Below, in pieces: positions 9,578-16,786 of a DNA stretch of 64,000 nt. This DNA comes from Psychromonas aquimarina ATCC BAA-1526. Lineage in GTDB: Bacteria; Pseudomonadota; Gammaproteobacteria; Enterobacterales; Psychromonadaceae. Where the stretch lies: positions 102,772 to 166,771 of the forward strand of contig NZ_AUAM01000010.1 in NCBI RefSeq assembly GCF_000428725.1. The letters run 5' to 3'. The notes below the pieces were generated by a model. That model was not told the origin of the DNA. It did not search any database and was given only the letters and a program-made list of their open reading frames with translations. Made by a program: the position numbers and the translations under genes. Positions within the stretch are counted from its first letter, which is position 1; each line of letters begins with the position of its first letter.

Positions 9578-10975
9578 TTATGCGGCGGCTAGTTCACCCG
9601 CAGACGATGTTACAAATACTCGATCGTATGCAGACATAGTGATGCCTTCTCTTGCGATATTGTAGGTCAATATTTTATCTTCTGTGGTTAGTGTTAACAT
9701 TGCATTTTTACCAGCCCAGTCATCACACTTCCAGTCATACTGTAAACCGTTATTTACCGCCGCATTAAACTCTTCCATAACTGCAGAAGATGCCTTTATA
9801 GTGCGTGCCATAAAGTTATAGAAATTTTTCTTGTTGGTGTCGGTAAAGTCCCAGTTAATCCAACTGATTTCGTTGTCTTGACAATAGGCGTTATTGTTAC
9901 CTCGCTGTGTATGGCTGAATAAGTCTGCAAATACGATGTGTGGTTCGCCTAGGCTATAAAGCAGTGTAGTCATCATACTACGTTTATCACGCTCTCTACG
10001 TGCCGTTGTCTGCTCTGGCGTATCACCCGGCTTATAACGCCCCCAGCTGGCGTTGTCTTCATTCTTACACCCGTCTTTGTTATCTTCTTTATTAGCAAGA
10101 TTTTGTTTTTCATCATAGCTAACTAAATCTTGTAGAGTATAACCGTCGTGGTAGGTAACGTAGTTCACTGGGCGTTTGCTTTGCCAGTTATTGAATGTGT
10201 CCTGGCTGCCTGTAATATACTTAGCGAGGTTGCCTATGCTGTCTGTGCCTTTCCAGAACTCACGAACACATTGACGGTATCGATCAGAGCACTCCTGGAA
10301 ACCCGCAGGGAATCTGCCCAGCTGATATGTTTCACAATCCCACGGTTCTGCAATAAGTACAGCTCCCTGTAATTTAGGATCATTCTTAATGGCGGTAAGC
10401 ATCTTAGAGTTAGGATTGAACCCGCCTAAACCGTCACGGCCTAATGCAGTAGCCAGGTCAAATCTAAACCCGTCCACACCGTAGTCACAATGCCACGTAT
10501 GCATTGAGTGTATTACTTTATCGACACAGTGTTCTAGCTGTACAGTATCGCCGCAGCCGGAGTAGTTTCTATTCCAGTGCGGGTAATACTTGCGGACACT
10601 CTTCGCCACATGGTTATATACCACATCGATAATAACTTTAATGCCGTTATCCTTTAGGGTTTTAACCATCTGTTTAAATTCGCTAACTGGATCCCCGTCT
10701 TGCGTCGCATAACGTATTGTAGGTGTTATCCAGCATGACGGGTTATAACCCCAGTAGTTAGTTAAACCATTTTCGATAAGGTGTTCCTCTTCCTGGAACT
10801 CCATTACAGGCTGAAGCTGAAGTTTAGTTATTCCTGTTTGTTTAAAGAACTCAATCATGTAATCATGACACAGACCTAAATAGGTACCGCGAAATTCTTT
10901 AGGGATATTGAAATTTAAGTAAGTAGCGCCTTTGACATGAATTTCAGTGGTTATATCACGTTGGTTAATATCCAT
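9578..10975 (-). CDS. GlgX/isoamylase-like GH13 debranching enzyme lacking the N-terminal domain
   Basis: A 465-residue GH13 enzyme of the glycogen-debranching (GlgX/isoamylase) subfamily, expected to hydrolyse alpha-1,6 branches of glycogen-type glucans. The catalytic signatures are VIIDVVYNH, GVDGFRFDLA (nucleophile Asp), VLIAEPWDC (acid/base Glu) and TYHDGYT (transition-state Asp). GlgX proteins run to about 650 aa with an N-terminal CBM48-type domain. Here the homology starts directly at the EIHVKG segment that normally follows that domain. The start is ATG at 10975 (MDINQRDI); a longer frame reaching 11083 adds unrelated residues. No signal peptide and no other glg gene are nearby. It is either a domain-reduced enzyme or a truncated gene. 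Confidence 0.75.
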   Translation of the reverse strand: MDINQRDITTEIHVKGATYLNFNIPKEFRGTYLGLCHDYMIEFFKQTGITKLQLQPVMEFQEEEHLIENGLTNYWGYNPSCWITPTIRYATQDGDPVSEFKQMVKTLKDNGIKVIIDVVYNHVAKSVRKYYPHWNRNYSGCGDTVQLEHCVDKVIHSMHTWHCDYGVDGFRFDLATALGRDGLGGFNPNSKMLTAIKNDPKLQGAVLIAEPWDCETYQLGRFPAGFQECSDRYRQCVREFWKGTDSIGNLAKYITGSQDTFNNWQSKRPVNYVTYHDGYTLQDLVSYDEKQNLANKEDNKDGCKNEDNASWGRYKPGDTPEQTTARRERDKRSMMTTLLYSLGEPHIVFADLFSHTQRGNNNAYCQDNEISWINWDFTDTNKKNFYNFMARTIKASSAVMEEFNAAVNNGLQYDWKCDDWAGKNAMLTLTTEDKILTYNIAREGITMSAYDRVFVTSSAGELAAA

Positions 10976-11126
10976 CTTTGTATTTCTCTTTATAAGTACG
11001 TTAGCAGACGTACGAGGTTCCCTCCAAGCTAGTCTTTTCGAATGTAAAAAAACAACCACCTTATCCCATTCCCGCACCTTCATTTACCTAATTGTTAACT
11101 TTGCTATCGTATCTCTTTTTTTGAAA

Positions 11127-11160
11127 AAATCTGTTGGCCTTTTGTTTTAATTTGTAACAA
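11127..11160. repeat. 34-bp direct repeat, copy 1 (flank of the duplicated kinase tail)
   Basis: The 34 bases starting AAATCTGTTGGCC are identical to 12402-12435. Both copies lie at the same distance beyond a kinase 3' end, so they mark a segmental duplication. Confidence 0.85.
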
Positions 11161-11334
11161 CCTGTAACCATGGCGAATACAGGGCCGGCTAGTTAATTAC
11201 CATGCCCAGAAAGAAAGTTCGCGGTTTTATATGCAAGCTGCACAGGGAAAAAAGGGAGTTTAGAGGCTGAAAACGCGGCTGCTCTTAGACGCCTGCTGTG
11301 TGACTGGATAAACGTGATGAAAACAGCTGTCGAT

Positions 11335-11484
11335 TTAAACCTGCCGGCAAAGCGTAAAGCGGCTGCCGCCAGGAGAAGAAGTTGTAATAGAAACTGATCC
11401 ATGATGTGAGTCAAGCAGCCGTTTGACGTTTGCCAAACCCAATCCGCGGCCTCCAGATTCCCGGCTTCGGCTGGAATCGAGGCA
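11335..11484 (-). pseudogene. Decayed duplicate of the histidine-kinase C-terminus
   Basis: Fifty in-frame codons reproduce the end of the sensor kinase encoded at 12605-14356. The fragment has SSRSRESGGRGLGLA, a diverged KRLLDSHHGSVS and a final RQV before the stop, where the intact gene has SSRSRESGGYGLGLA, KRVLDEHHGSVS and RWQV. Only the last part of the ATPase domain (G2 box) is present, so it cannot function. With the 34-bp repeat downstream it shows that the 3' end of the kinase gene and its flank were duplicated and then diverged. Confidence 0.8.
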
Positions 11485-11531
11485 CACAGGGTTATTTACA
11501 GAGTCCTGTGCATGGCAGTTATCGTGTTAGA

Positions 11532-12155
11532 CTATTTAATTTGTAATTCACTTACAATAAATAGAATTTTACTCCAATACTCAGATGCAAATTTATACGG
11601 CGTGTACGGTAAACCCAGCACATTAAAAAACGCCTTAGCATCACGCATTGTCACCGCAATTTTTCCCGTACCGCCGCAGGCATCACAGCCTACACTTATT
11701 TCGTCCCCCTGAGCCGCAGCACAGCGAGGGCAGTGATTATTTATTAGCGATTGTTCCTCAGCGTAGCGGTCTAACGCCAGCTCCTCAGCCGCAATTCGCT
11801 CAACCAGTGCTGCTTTTAAATACCAGCTGCCGTTCCCGCGCTGCTCAACAGTCTTTAAATCATGCTTCATTTTCATCAAATTTGCTTTACTTTTATTCGC
11901 TTCCGTCCCGAAGCGTTTATACAGTGATTTAATGTATTGTCGTTGTGTGACTAGCGGTTGATCCAGCAGAATAGAGGCAATAATAATGGTGACAATGGTT
12001 CTGATCCTTTCATTCTCAACCAGCACATCACAGCAACGCAGATAAATCTCCTTATGCAGTATAAACTCCGCTTCATTATCACCAATATACTTGGATTTAA
12101 CGATTAACAGTTCTATTTGCTCAACCGGCATTGGCTGCAGTAGTATATGTTCCAT
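11532..12155 (-). CDS. Phage antitermination protein Q-like protein
   Basis: A 207-residue protein with an N-terminal half rich in charged helices and a zinc-ribbon-like segment, CPRCAAAQGD then CDACGGTGKI, near residues 142-166. It ends in a region (AFFNVLGLP, YWSKILF) predicted to be helical. The C-x2-C ... C-x2-CxGTG arrangement before a short C-terminal helical part resembles lambdoid late antiterminator (Q) proteins of the larger family; the match is by pattern only. It stands alone between two copies of a kinase 3' end, with no other phage gene in view, and has a palindrome in its upstream region. It may be a stranded prophage regulator. Confidence 0.45.
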   Translation of the reverse strand: MEHILLQPMPVEQIELLIVKSKYIGDNEAEFILHKEIYLRCCDVLVENERIRTIVTIIIASILLDQPLVTQRQYIKSLYKRFGTEANKSKANLMKMKHDLKTVEQRGNGSWYLKAALVERIAAEELALDRYAEEQSLINNHCPRCAAAQGDEISVGCDACGGTGKIAVTMRDAKAFFNVLGLPYTPYKFASEYWSKILFIVSELQIK

Positions 12156-12186
12156 TTATACACTCATTTTAAAAATTGTTACAGTG

Positions 12187-12222
12187 TATAAAGTGGTCAA
12201 TATTAATCAGCACCACTTTATA
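12187..12222 (-). promoter_or_regulatory. Palindromic operator candidate upstream of the Q-like gene
   Basis: Perfect 11-bp arms TATAAAGTGGT and ACCACTTTATA are separated by 14 nt. The site is 32-67 nt upstream of the Q-like start codon, where an operator or promoter would lie. Confidence 0.45.
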
Positions 12223-12401
12223 ATTATTTATTGACCATACATAACCCGGTCATGACAATGAGCGGCAGCCGCTGGACGTTCTCAATTGACAATCCCCTTT
12301 AAGATAAGAATTAGTGGAACTGCAGTTATTTGGGAATTTTAACAGCTAATAAAAATCACATATAAATCAAGTTACTACAACATTACCCTCCTGTATGAAG
12401 T

Positions 12402-12435
12402 AAATCTGTTGGCCTTTTGTTTTAATTTGTAACAA
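12402..12435. repeat. 34-bp direct repeat, copy 2
   Basis: Identical to 11127-11160. It lies about 170 nt beyond the stop codon of the intact kinase gene, as copy 1 does relative to the decayed tail. Confidence 0.85.
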
Positions 12436-12604
12436 TTTGTAACAATAATGAATTGTAGCTGAGCAGTCGTTAATTACGATGCCAAAGAAACGGCAGAGGA
12501 AAAGTTAAGCAGAGAAGTTAAAGATCTAACGGGATAAATCAAGACTTCATAACCGCCCGCGCAGTGTCTGTCTCGATGATCTCAGTCAAACCTTCATTAG
12601 TATT

Positions 12605-14356
12605 TTAAACCTGCCAGCGAATCGTGAACCGGCAGCCGCCAAGAGGTGACGTTGTATTAGAAACAGAACCGTGATGTTCGTCAAGCACCCGTTTGACAAT
12701 CGCCAGTCCCAGTCCGTAGCCTCCAGACTCACGGCTTCGGCTGGAATCGACGCGCGCAAAAGGTTCGAAAACCCGTTCCCGATCAGCATCCGGGATACCT
12801 GGACCATCATCATCAACATGGAGCAGGTACTCCGTATCTCGTTGTTCTAAGGTCACAACAACCAGACCGTTTCCATACTTTGCCGCATTATGTACCAGAT
12901 TACTCACCGCCCGCCGTAGATGCTTAGGTTCAAAATAACCTTGTGCGTTCGGCTCAACCAGAAAAACGTGCTGCAGCTGCGCTGAAACTTCTGCTGCGAG
13001 AGCCGCCAGAACATCCTCAAGCCAGGGGACTATAGTCAGTGACTGCATCTGCAGATCCGAAACATTGCGGTCGAAACGGGCATAAGTCAGTAATTCACTA
13101 ACCAGATCCTCCAGCTCATCAATGTCCTGCTGGACTCCAGTGACATAACGGTTCTCCCCTGTCCGGGGGGGTGAGGATTCCATCATTTCTACGCCGAATC
13201 GAAGCCGGGCGATGGGGGTACGGAGTTCATGAGAAACCGCGTTAATCAGATCCTTCTGCAAAGCAATCCCCTTAAGAGTAAAGCTGATAACCCAAATGGC
13301 CACAATAAAACCGAAAATCACTAAAATCGATGAGACGATAATCATTAAGGTGGTTCTTTCCTCGAAAATCTCATTAGTGGCCTTGGTTAAGCCGTTTTGT
13401 ATAGTGAGGACATCGCTCTCATAAGCGCCGGTTACAATAATCCAGCCCCACTCAGGGAATATTTTTCGGGCATAATTTATTTTATTTTCAAACTTTTGGG
13501 TCGCCGGGTTTTCATAAACAGTTTTAACAAAGGCTTCAGGCTTATTTCTTATACCGGCTGCAATAATTGCAGTAGTAGAGCCAATTGTGCCTACAATTTC
13601 ACTCTTCGGGTGGGCAAGAATAGTCCCCTCTTTATCTTGTATCCAGAAATAGCCGTTTTTCCCATATTTGGCAATGCTTATGGCGTGTAATGCAGCCGCA
13701 ATATTATTCTGTTTAAGGGTGCTAAGGTATTCGCCTGATGCAATAACCAGATTTAACGGTTTAAAGTAAAACGAGGCGGTTATCTTGTCTTCTATTTTTT
13801 TGGTAGTCGGGTTTAAAAATGAATATTGACTAAAACCAATACTATTGTTTCTGGCAGCCTCGACAACCGTCTGTACAAAATAGTTACCATCAGCATCTTT
13901 TTTCTCGTAACCGTTTACACCAACCCAGCTTAAGTTACTGCCGTACGCTTTACTGATCCACGTATCGGGATCATAAGCAAAAAAATATCGGCCGTTATTC
14001 CAACGATGTTGATTAAGAAAAACATAGATGCTCTCTGCCGCGTCACTCTCTGAATCACTCTGTTCATAAATTCTTTCAATGGTGCGTTTAAAAGCCGTCA
14101 TCTCAACAGACAACTCCTTTTTGATATTTTCTAACTTTGACTGCTCATAATAATCGGATATAGAGCGGGTTACTGTATCTACCTGCCCCTTTAGACCGTC
14201 ATTGAGCAGTGCCGTCACTTTGCTTTCAACATTGTTTTGTTCGGCTGCAAGTACCGCGCTTTGTGTATTTATCAGCGAGGAAATAAAAACAACACCTATT
14301 AATAAAAGAGGCACGCACAAGGCAACGATAAGCTTCGTTTTTATCGAAAATTTCAT
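12605..14356 (-). CDS. Chimeric sensor histidine kinase: Cache sensor on an RstB-type kinase core
   Basis: A 583-residue inner-membrane sensor. It has a first membrane helix at about residues 8-29, a periplasmic region to about 330 with two sCache-like repeats (RYFFAYDPDTW near 123 and GYFWIQDKEG near 235), and a second helix at about 336-358. The HisKA motif INAVSHELRTPIARLRF follows (His376), and then the ATPase domain with NLVHNAAKYG, DDDGPGIP and GGYGLGLAIVK. The kinase core and C-terminus resemble RstB. No HAMP domain separates helix 2 from HisKA, which is unusual. The upstream gene is an RstA-type regulator, and between them lies a relic of an RstB N-terminus, suggesting that the sensor half was exchanged. 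Cache domains bind small organic ligands; the ligand is unknown. Confidence 0.85.
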   Translation of the reverse strand: MKFSIKTKLIVALCVPLLLIGVVFISSLINTQSAVLAAEQNNVESKVTALLNDGLKGQVDTVTRSISDYYEQSKLENIKKELSVEMTAFKRTIERIYEQSDSESDAAESIYVFLNQHRWNNGRYFFAYDPDTWISKAYGSNLSWVGVNGYEKKDADGNYFVQTVVEAARNNSIGFSQYSFLNPTTKKIEDKITASFYFKPLNLVIASGEYLSTLKQNNIAAALHAISIAKYGKNGYFWIQDKEGTILAHPKSEIVGTIGSTTAIIAAGIRNKPEAFVKTVYENPATQKFENKINYARKIFPEWGWIIVTGAYESDVLTIQNGLTKATNEIFEERTTLMIIVSSILVIFGFIVAIWVISFTLKGIALQKDLINAVSHELRTPIARLRFGVEMMESSPPRTGENRYVTGVQQDIDELEDLVSELLTYARFDRNVSDLQMQSLTIVPWLEDVLAALAAEVSAQLQHVFLVEPNAQGYFEPKHLRRAVSNLVHNAAKYGNGLVVVTLEQRDTEYLLHVDDDGPGIPDADRERVFEPFARVDSSRSRESGGYGLGLAIVKRVLDEHHGSVSNTTSPLGGCRFTIRWQV

Positions 14357-14398
14357 TGATTTAACCTTTTAATTTTAATAAATTGATCACGTTAGTGG

Positions 14399-14653
14399 TT
14401 AAGAACTGTTAAATTTTAACTGCATCATTAGCCCCGCCCCATCCGTCAGCGCAATGTCGCCAGCTGGAAAATGACTCTTACTGCTCAGCACCAAAACCTG
14501 CTGAAGACCGAATTCGGGACGCAGTTCCTGCAGGCGGCTCTGCCAGTCATCCTGCAGCAGCCGAGTCAGCTCTCGATAATACTGCTTGTACAGCGGTTTG
14601 ATGAAAGTGGAGGTAAATTTATCGAGGATGGGAATTACGATGAAAATTGCTTT
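14399..14653 (-). pseudogene. Relic of the original RstB-type sensor N-terminus
   Basis: An 84-codon open segment without a start codon lies directly after the response-regulator stop, on the same strand. It reads FIVIPILDKFTSTFIKPLYK, then LTRLLQDDWQSRLQEL and VLVLSSKSHFPAGDIAL. This is the layout of the start of RstB-like kinases: a membrane helix, then a short periplasmic domain with a 'DW...L..L...FG' pattern. It stops before the second membrane helix. It sits where rstB would begin in an rstA-rstB operon, so I read it as the orphaned front half of the ancestral kinase. Confidence 0.65.
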
Positions 14654-14663
14654 TTATATCGTT

Positions 14664-15392
14664 TTACCAGGCGTCCTTTACGAATACATATCCCTGCCCC
14701 CAGAGCGTTTTGATCCGCTTAGGCACCGAGGGATCGATTTCGAGTTTTTTACGCAGTCGAGAGACGGCAATGTCGACAGAGCGATCCAGGCCGTCGTAGT
14801 CAATACCTCGAATAGCAGAAAATATCTGCTCTCGCTCAAGTACCCTGCCGGCATTCGCCGCCAGATAACAAAGCAGCTTAAATTCAGTGGTCGTCAGTTC
14901 AATCTGCTCGTTATTCAGAAAAGCAGAATGAGAAGAACTGCAGATTCTCAATCCGCCGAAATGAATATCCTGCTCGGTCTCAGGGAGGAATTTTGCGCTG
15001 CTCTTATTAGGGTTAGTATTATTTTCCACTCGACGCAGTAAAGCTCGAATGCGCGCCAGCAATACCCGAGGCTCTATCGGTTTTTTTACGTAATCATCAG
15101 CCCCCAGTTCAAGACCGACAACCTGATCCATATCATCCTCGCGAGCGGTAAGAATCAGAATAGGTCCCTGGTATTTAGATCTAACGGTCCGGCAGACTGT
15201 ATGGCCGTCCATGCCGGGAAGCATCAGATCCAGAATAAGCAGATCGGGTTTTTCTTTGAATAATCGTCCGGAAGCCGTGTCCCCCCGTCCTTCAATCAAC
15301 ACTTCAAACCCCTGCAGTTCCAGATAATCTCTGATCAACCCGGCAAGTCTTGGATCGTCTTCAACCAGAAGTATCCGCACTCTTCCTTCCAT
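14664..15392 (-). CDS. OmpR-family response regulator, RstA-like
   Basis: A 242-residue regulator. The receiver domain (residues 6-120) has the acidic pair VEDD, the phospho-acceptor in LLILDLMLPGMDG, the TARED loop and the VKKP lysine. The winged-helix output domain (about 145-240) has LTTTEFKLLCYLAANAGRVL and DIAVSRLRKKLE. It acts in the cytosol as a phosphorylation-dependent transcription factor partnered with the downstream kinase. ATG 15392 is preferred over the ATG at 15407 because AGGA lies at a good distance upstream. Confidence 0.88.
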   Translation of the reverse strand: MEGRVRILLVEDDPRLAGLIRDYLELQGFEVLIEGRGDTASGRLFKEKPDLLILDLMLPGMDGHTVCRTVRSKYQGPILILTAREDDMDQVVGLELGADDYVKKPIEPRVLLARIRALLRRVENNTNPNKSSAKFLPETEQDIHFGGLRICSSSHSAFLNNEQIELTTTEFKLLCYLAANAGRVLEREQIFSAIRGIDYDGLDRSVDIAVSRLRKKLEIDPSVPKRIKTLWGQGYVFVKDAW

Positions 15393-15726
15393 GGTACTCT
15401 TCCTCATCCCTGTAAAAAATATAATTGTAAGGCTATCCAGCTGCTATTACCTAGTCAATTTTTGCAAAAATTTCTCTCCTGTAAACACCTCTAAGCACTA
15501 GCTTCCAGTTAAATATTTTGCCGCAAACTCAGCAACCACCTGTTAAAGCAGGCGCTTGATTGAGTAATAAGTAGAACATTATTTGTATTACGCAGCATAC
15601 TGTTTGACATAGTCAAATAGAGCTGCCGGCTGTTGAGATTAAAAACAATGAAGGTATAGCAAGTTTACTCAGGTAGTTAGGTAAAATAGTATATAAAAAC
15701 AAATAGACTGAATGTTCGATATATAC

Positions 15727-15759
15727 GCCGTACGCTCAAAACTTAACAAAGCGTACGGC
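15727..15759 (-). terminator. Hairpin downstream of the PEP-CTERM gene
   Basis: Perfect 10-bp arms GCCGTACGCT and AGCGTACGGC with a 13-nt loop lie about 30 nt beyond the PEP-CTERM gene stop. There is no clear U-tract, so it may be a stabilising 3' structure rather than an intrinsic terminator. Confidence 0.45.
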
Positions 15760-15790
15760 AAACTCAGAAAAGTGATTAATTCTGACTAAA

Positions 15791-16375
15791 TTACGATCTT
15801 ATTAGTTTGTTTTTCCTAGACCAAAACAGCATAGCTAACGACAAAATTAATAAACCAACAGTATTCGCCTCTGGTACATCGCTTACTGTGCCTCTAATAA
15901 CAATATTTCTAAGACCCCAGCCCTCATCATGTAAGCCCTGCATGACACCGTAATCAAACAGATAGCTGTTATTACCTGATAACAGGTTATGGTTAACAGC
16001 AAACTGGGTTAAGCCGCCTCGAAATAAACCGTAAGATACTGTCGAAACTACAGTTACACCAGGATCTTGAAAAATAATATTAGTAGCGCCGCCGCCGCCC
16101 ATATTAAAAGAGCCTGTAAACAGATTACTGCCGTTTATATCTAATCTAAAAATGTCCTGGTAACCATTCGCACCATCCACACTTTTATAACCAAGTAGAT
16201 CAAATGTTAATACTGCGCTTCCAGCTCCGGGAGAAACGACATTTTCAAGCACTGAACCGCCATTTAACGGCCCTAACGTATCTGCAGGTGTCGCCACAAA
16301 CGGAATTGCAGATGCAGTCATTGCCGTTAAAGCTAAGCAGGCAGCCGCAATCATAGTAGAAAAAGTTTTCAACAT
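15791..16375 (-). CDS. Secreted protein with PEP-CTERM sorting signal
   Basis: A 194-residue exported protein with a signal peptide (residues 1-23, cleavage near TASAIP) and a glycine/asparagine-rich beta-type body. The C-terminus has a VPEANT motif, a 15-residue hydrophobic stretch and the basic tail SRKNKLIRS. That tripartite end is the PEP-CTERM signal recognised by exosortase, usually in polysaccharide-producing, biofilm-forming bacteria. AGGAG lies 7 nt before the ATG. No exosortase gene is in the window. The body matches no family I know. Confidence 0.8.
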   Translation of the reverse strand: MLKTFSTMIAAACLALTAMTASAIPFVATPADTLGPLNGGSVLENVVSPGAGSAVLTFDLLGYKSVDGANGYQDIFRLDINGSNLFTGSFNMGGGGATNIIFQDPGVTVVSTVSYGLFRGGLTQFAVNHNLLSGNNSYLFDYGVMQGLHDEGWGLRNIVIRGTVSDVPEANTVGLLILSLAMLFWSRKNKLIRS

Positions 16376-16746
16376 AGTTACACTCCTTTCTCTGACAAAT
16401 TAACGAAAGTGTTGCAGCAATTTTATTATTGCAGTTAATAACCTTGCATTTACTATGCCTTTGTTGAATAGCTTTAATTATCAACCAGATACATTGAGGC
16501 GTTTTAAGAACAAGATTAACAGTGTAAATCATATCGACACATATTCCCGTAAACTGCGGTTATTTAACCTTTTACACGGAACCTGTCTATTACTAAAAAT
16601 GCTGAAAGTATTGACTGCCCTCTTTATCAGATGAATGGATAAAAGGACGGATGAATTACTATGTAAACACTCACCGAGGAAATTGATTTGAAGTGCATAG
16701 GATTCTGCTCAAATTTAACTAACAGTCACCATTACAAAATAAGTAA

Positions 16747-16772
16747 CAGTCAGCTCAGGTTTGAGCTGACTG
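16747..16772 (-). terminator. Terminator of the alkaline phosphatase gene
   Basis: Perfect 11-bp arms CAGTCAGCTCA and TGAGCTGACTG lie 15-40 nt after the stop codon on the minus strand and are followed by a T-rich stretch. A second small palindrome (ATAAACTC / GAGTTTAT, 16773-16790) overlaps the stop codon. Confidence 0.65.
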
Positions 16773-16786
16773 ATAAACTCCTGAGT

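Noticed and set aside
10975..11083. Longer N-terminus for the debranching enzyme
   Set aside because: The extra 36 residues have no similarity to GlgX or a signal peptide, and the ATG at 10975 directly precedes the conserved part.
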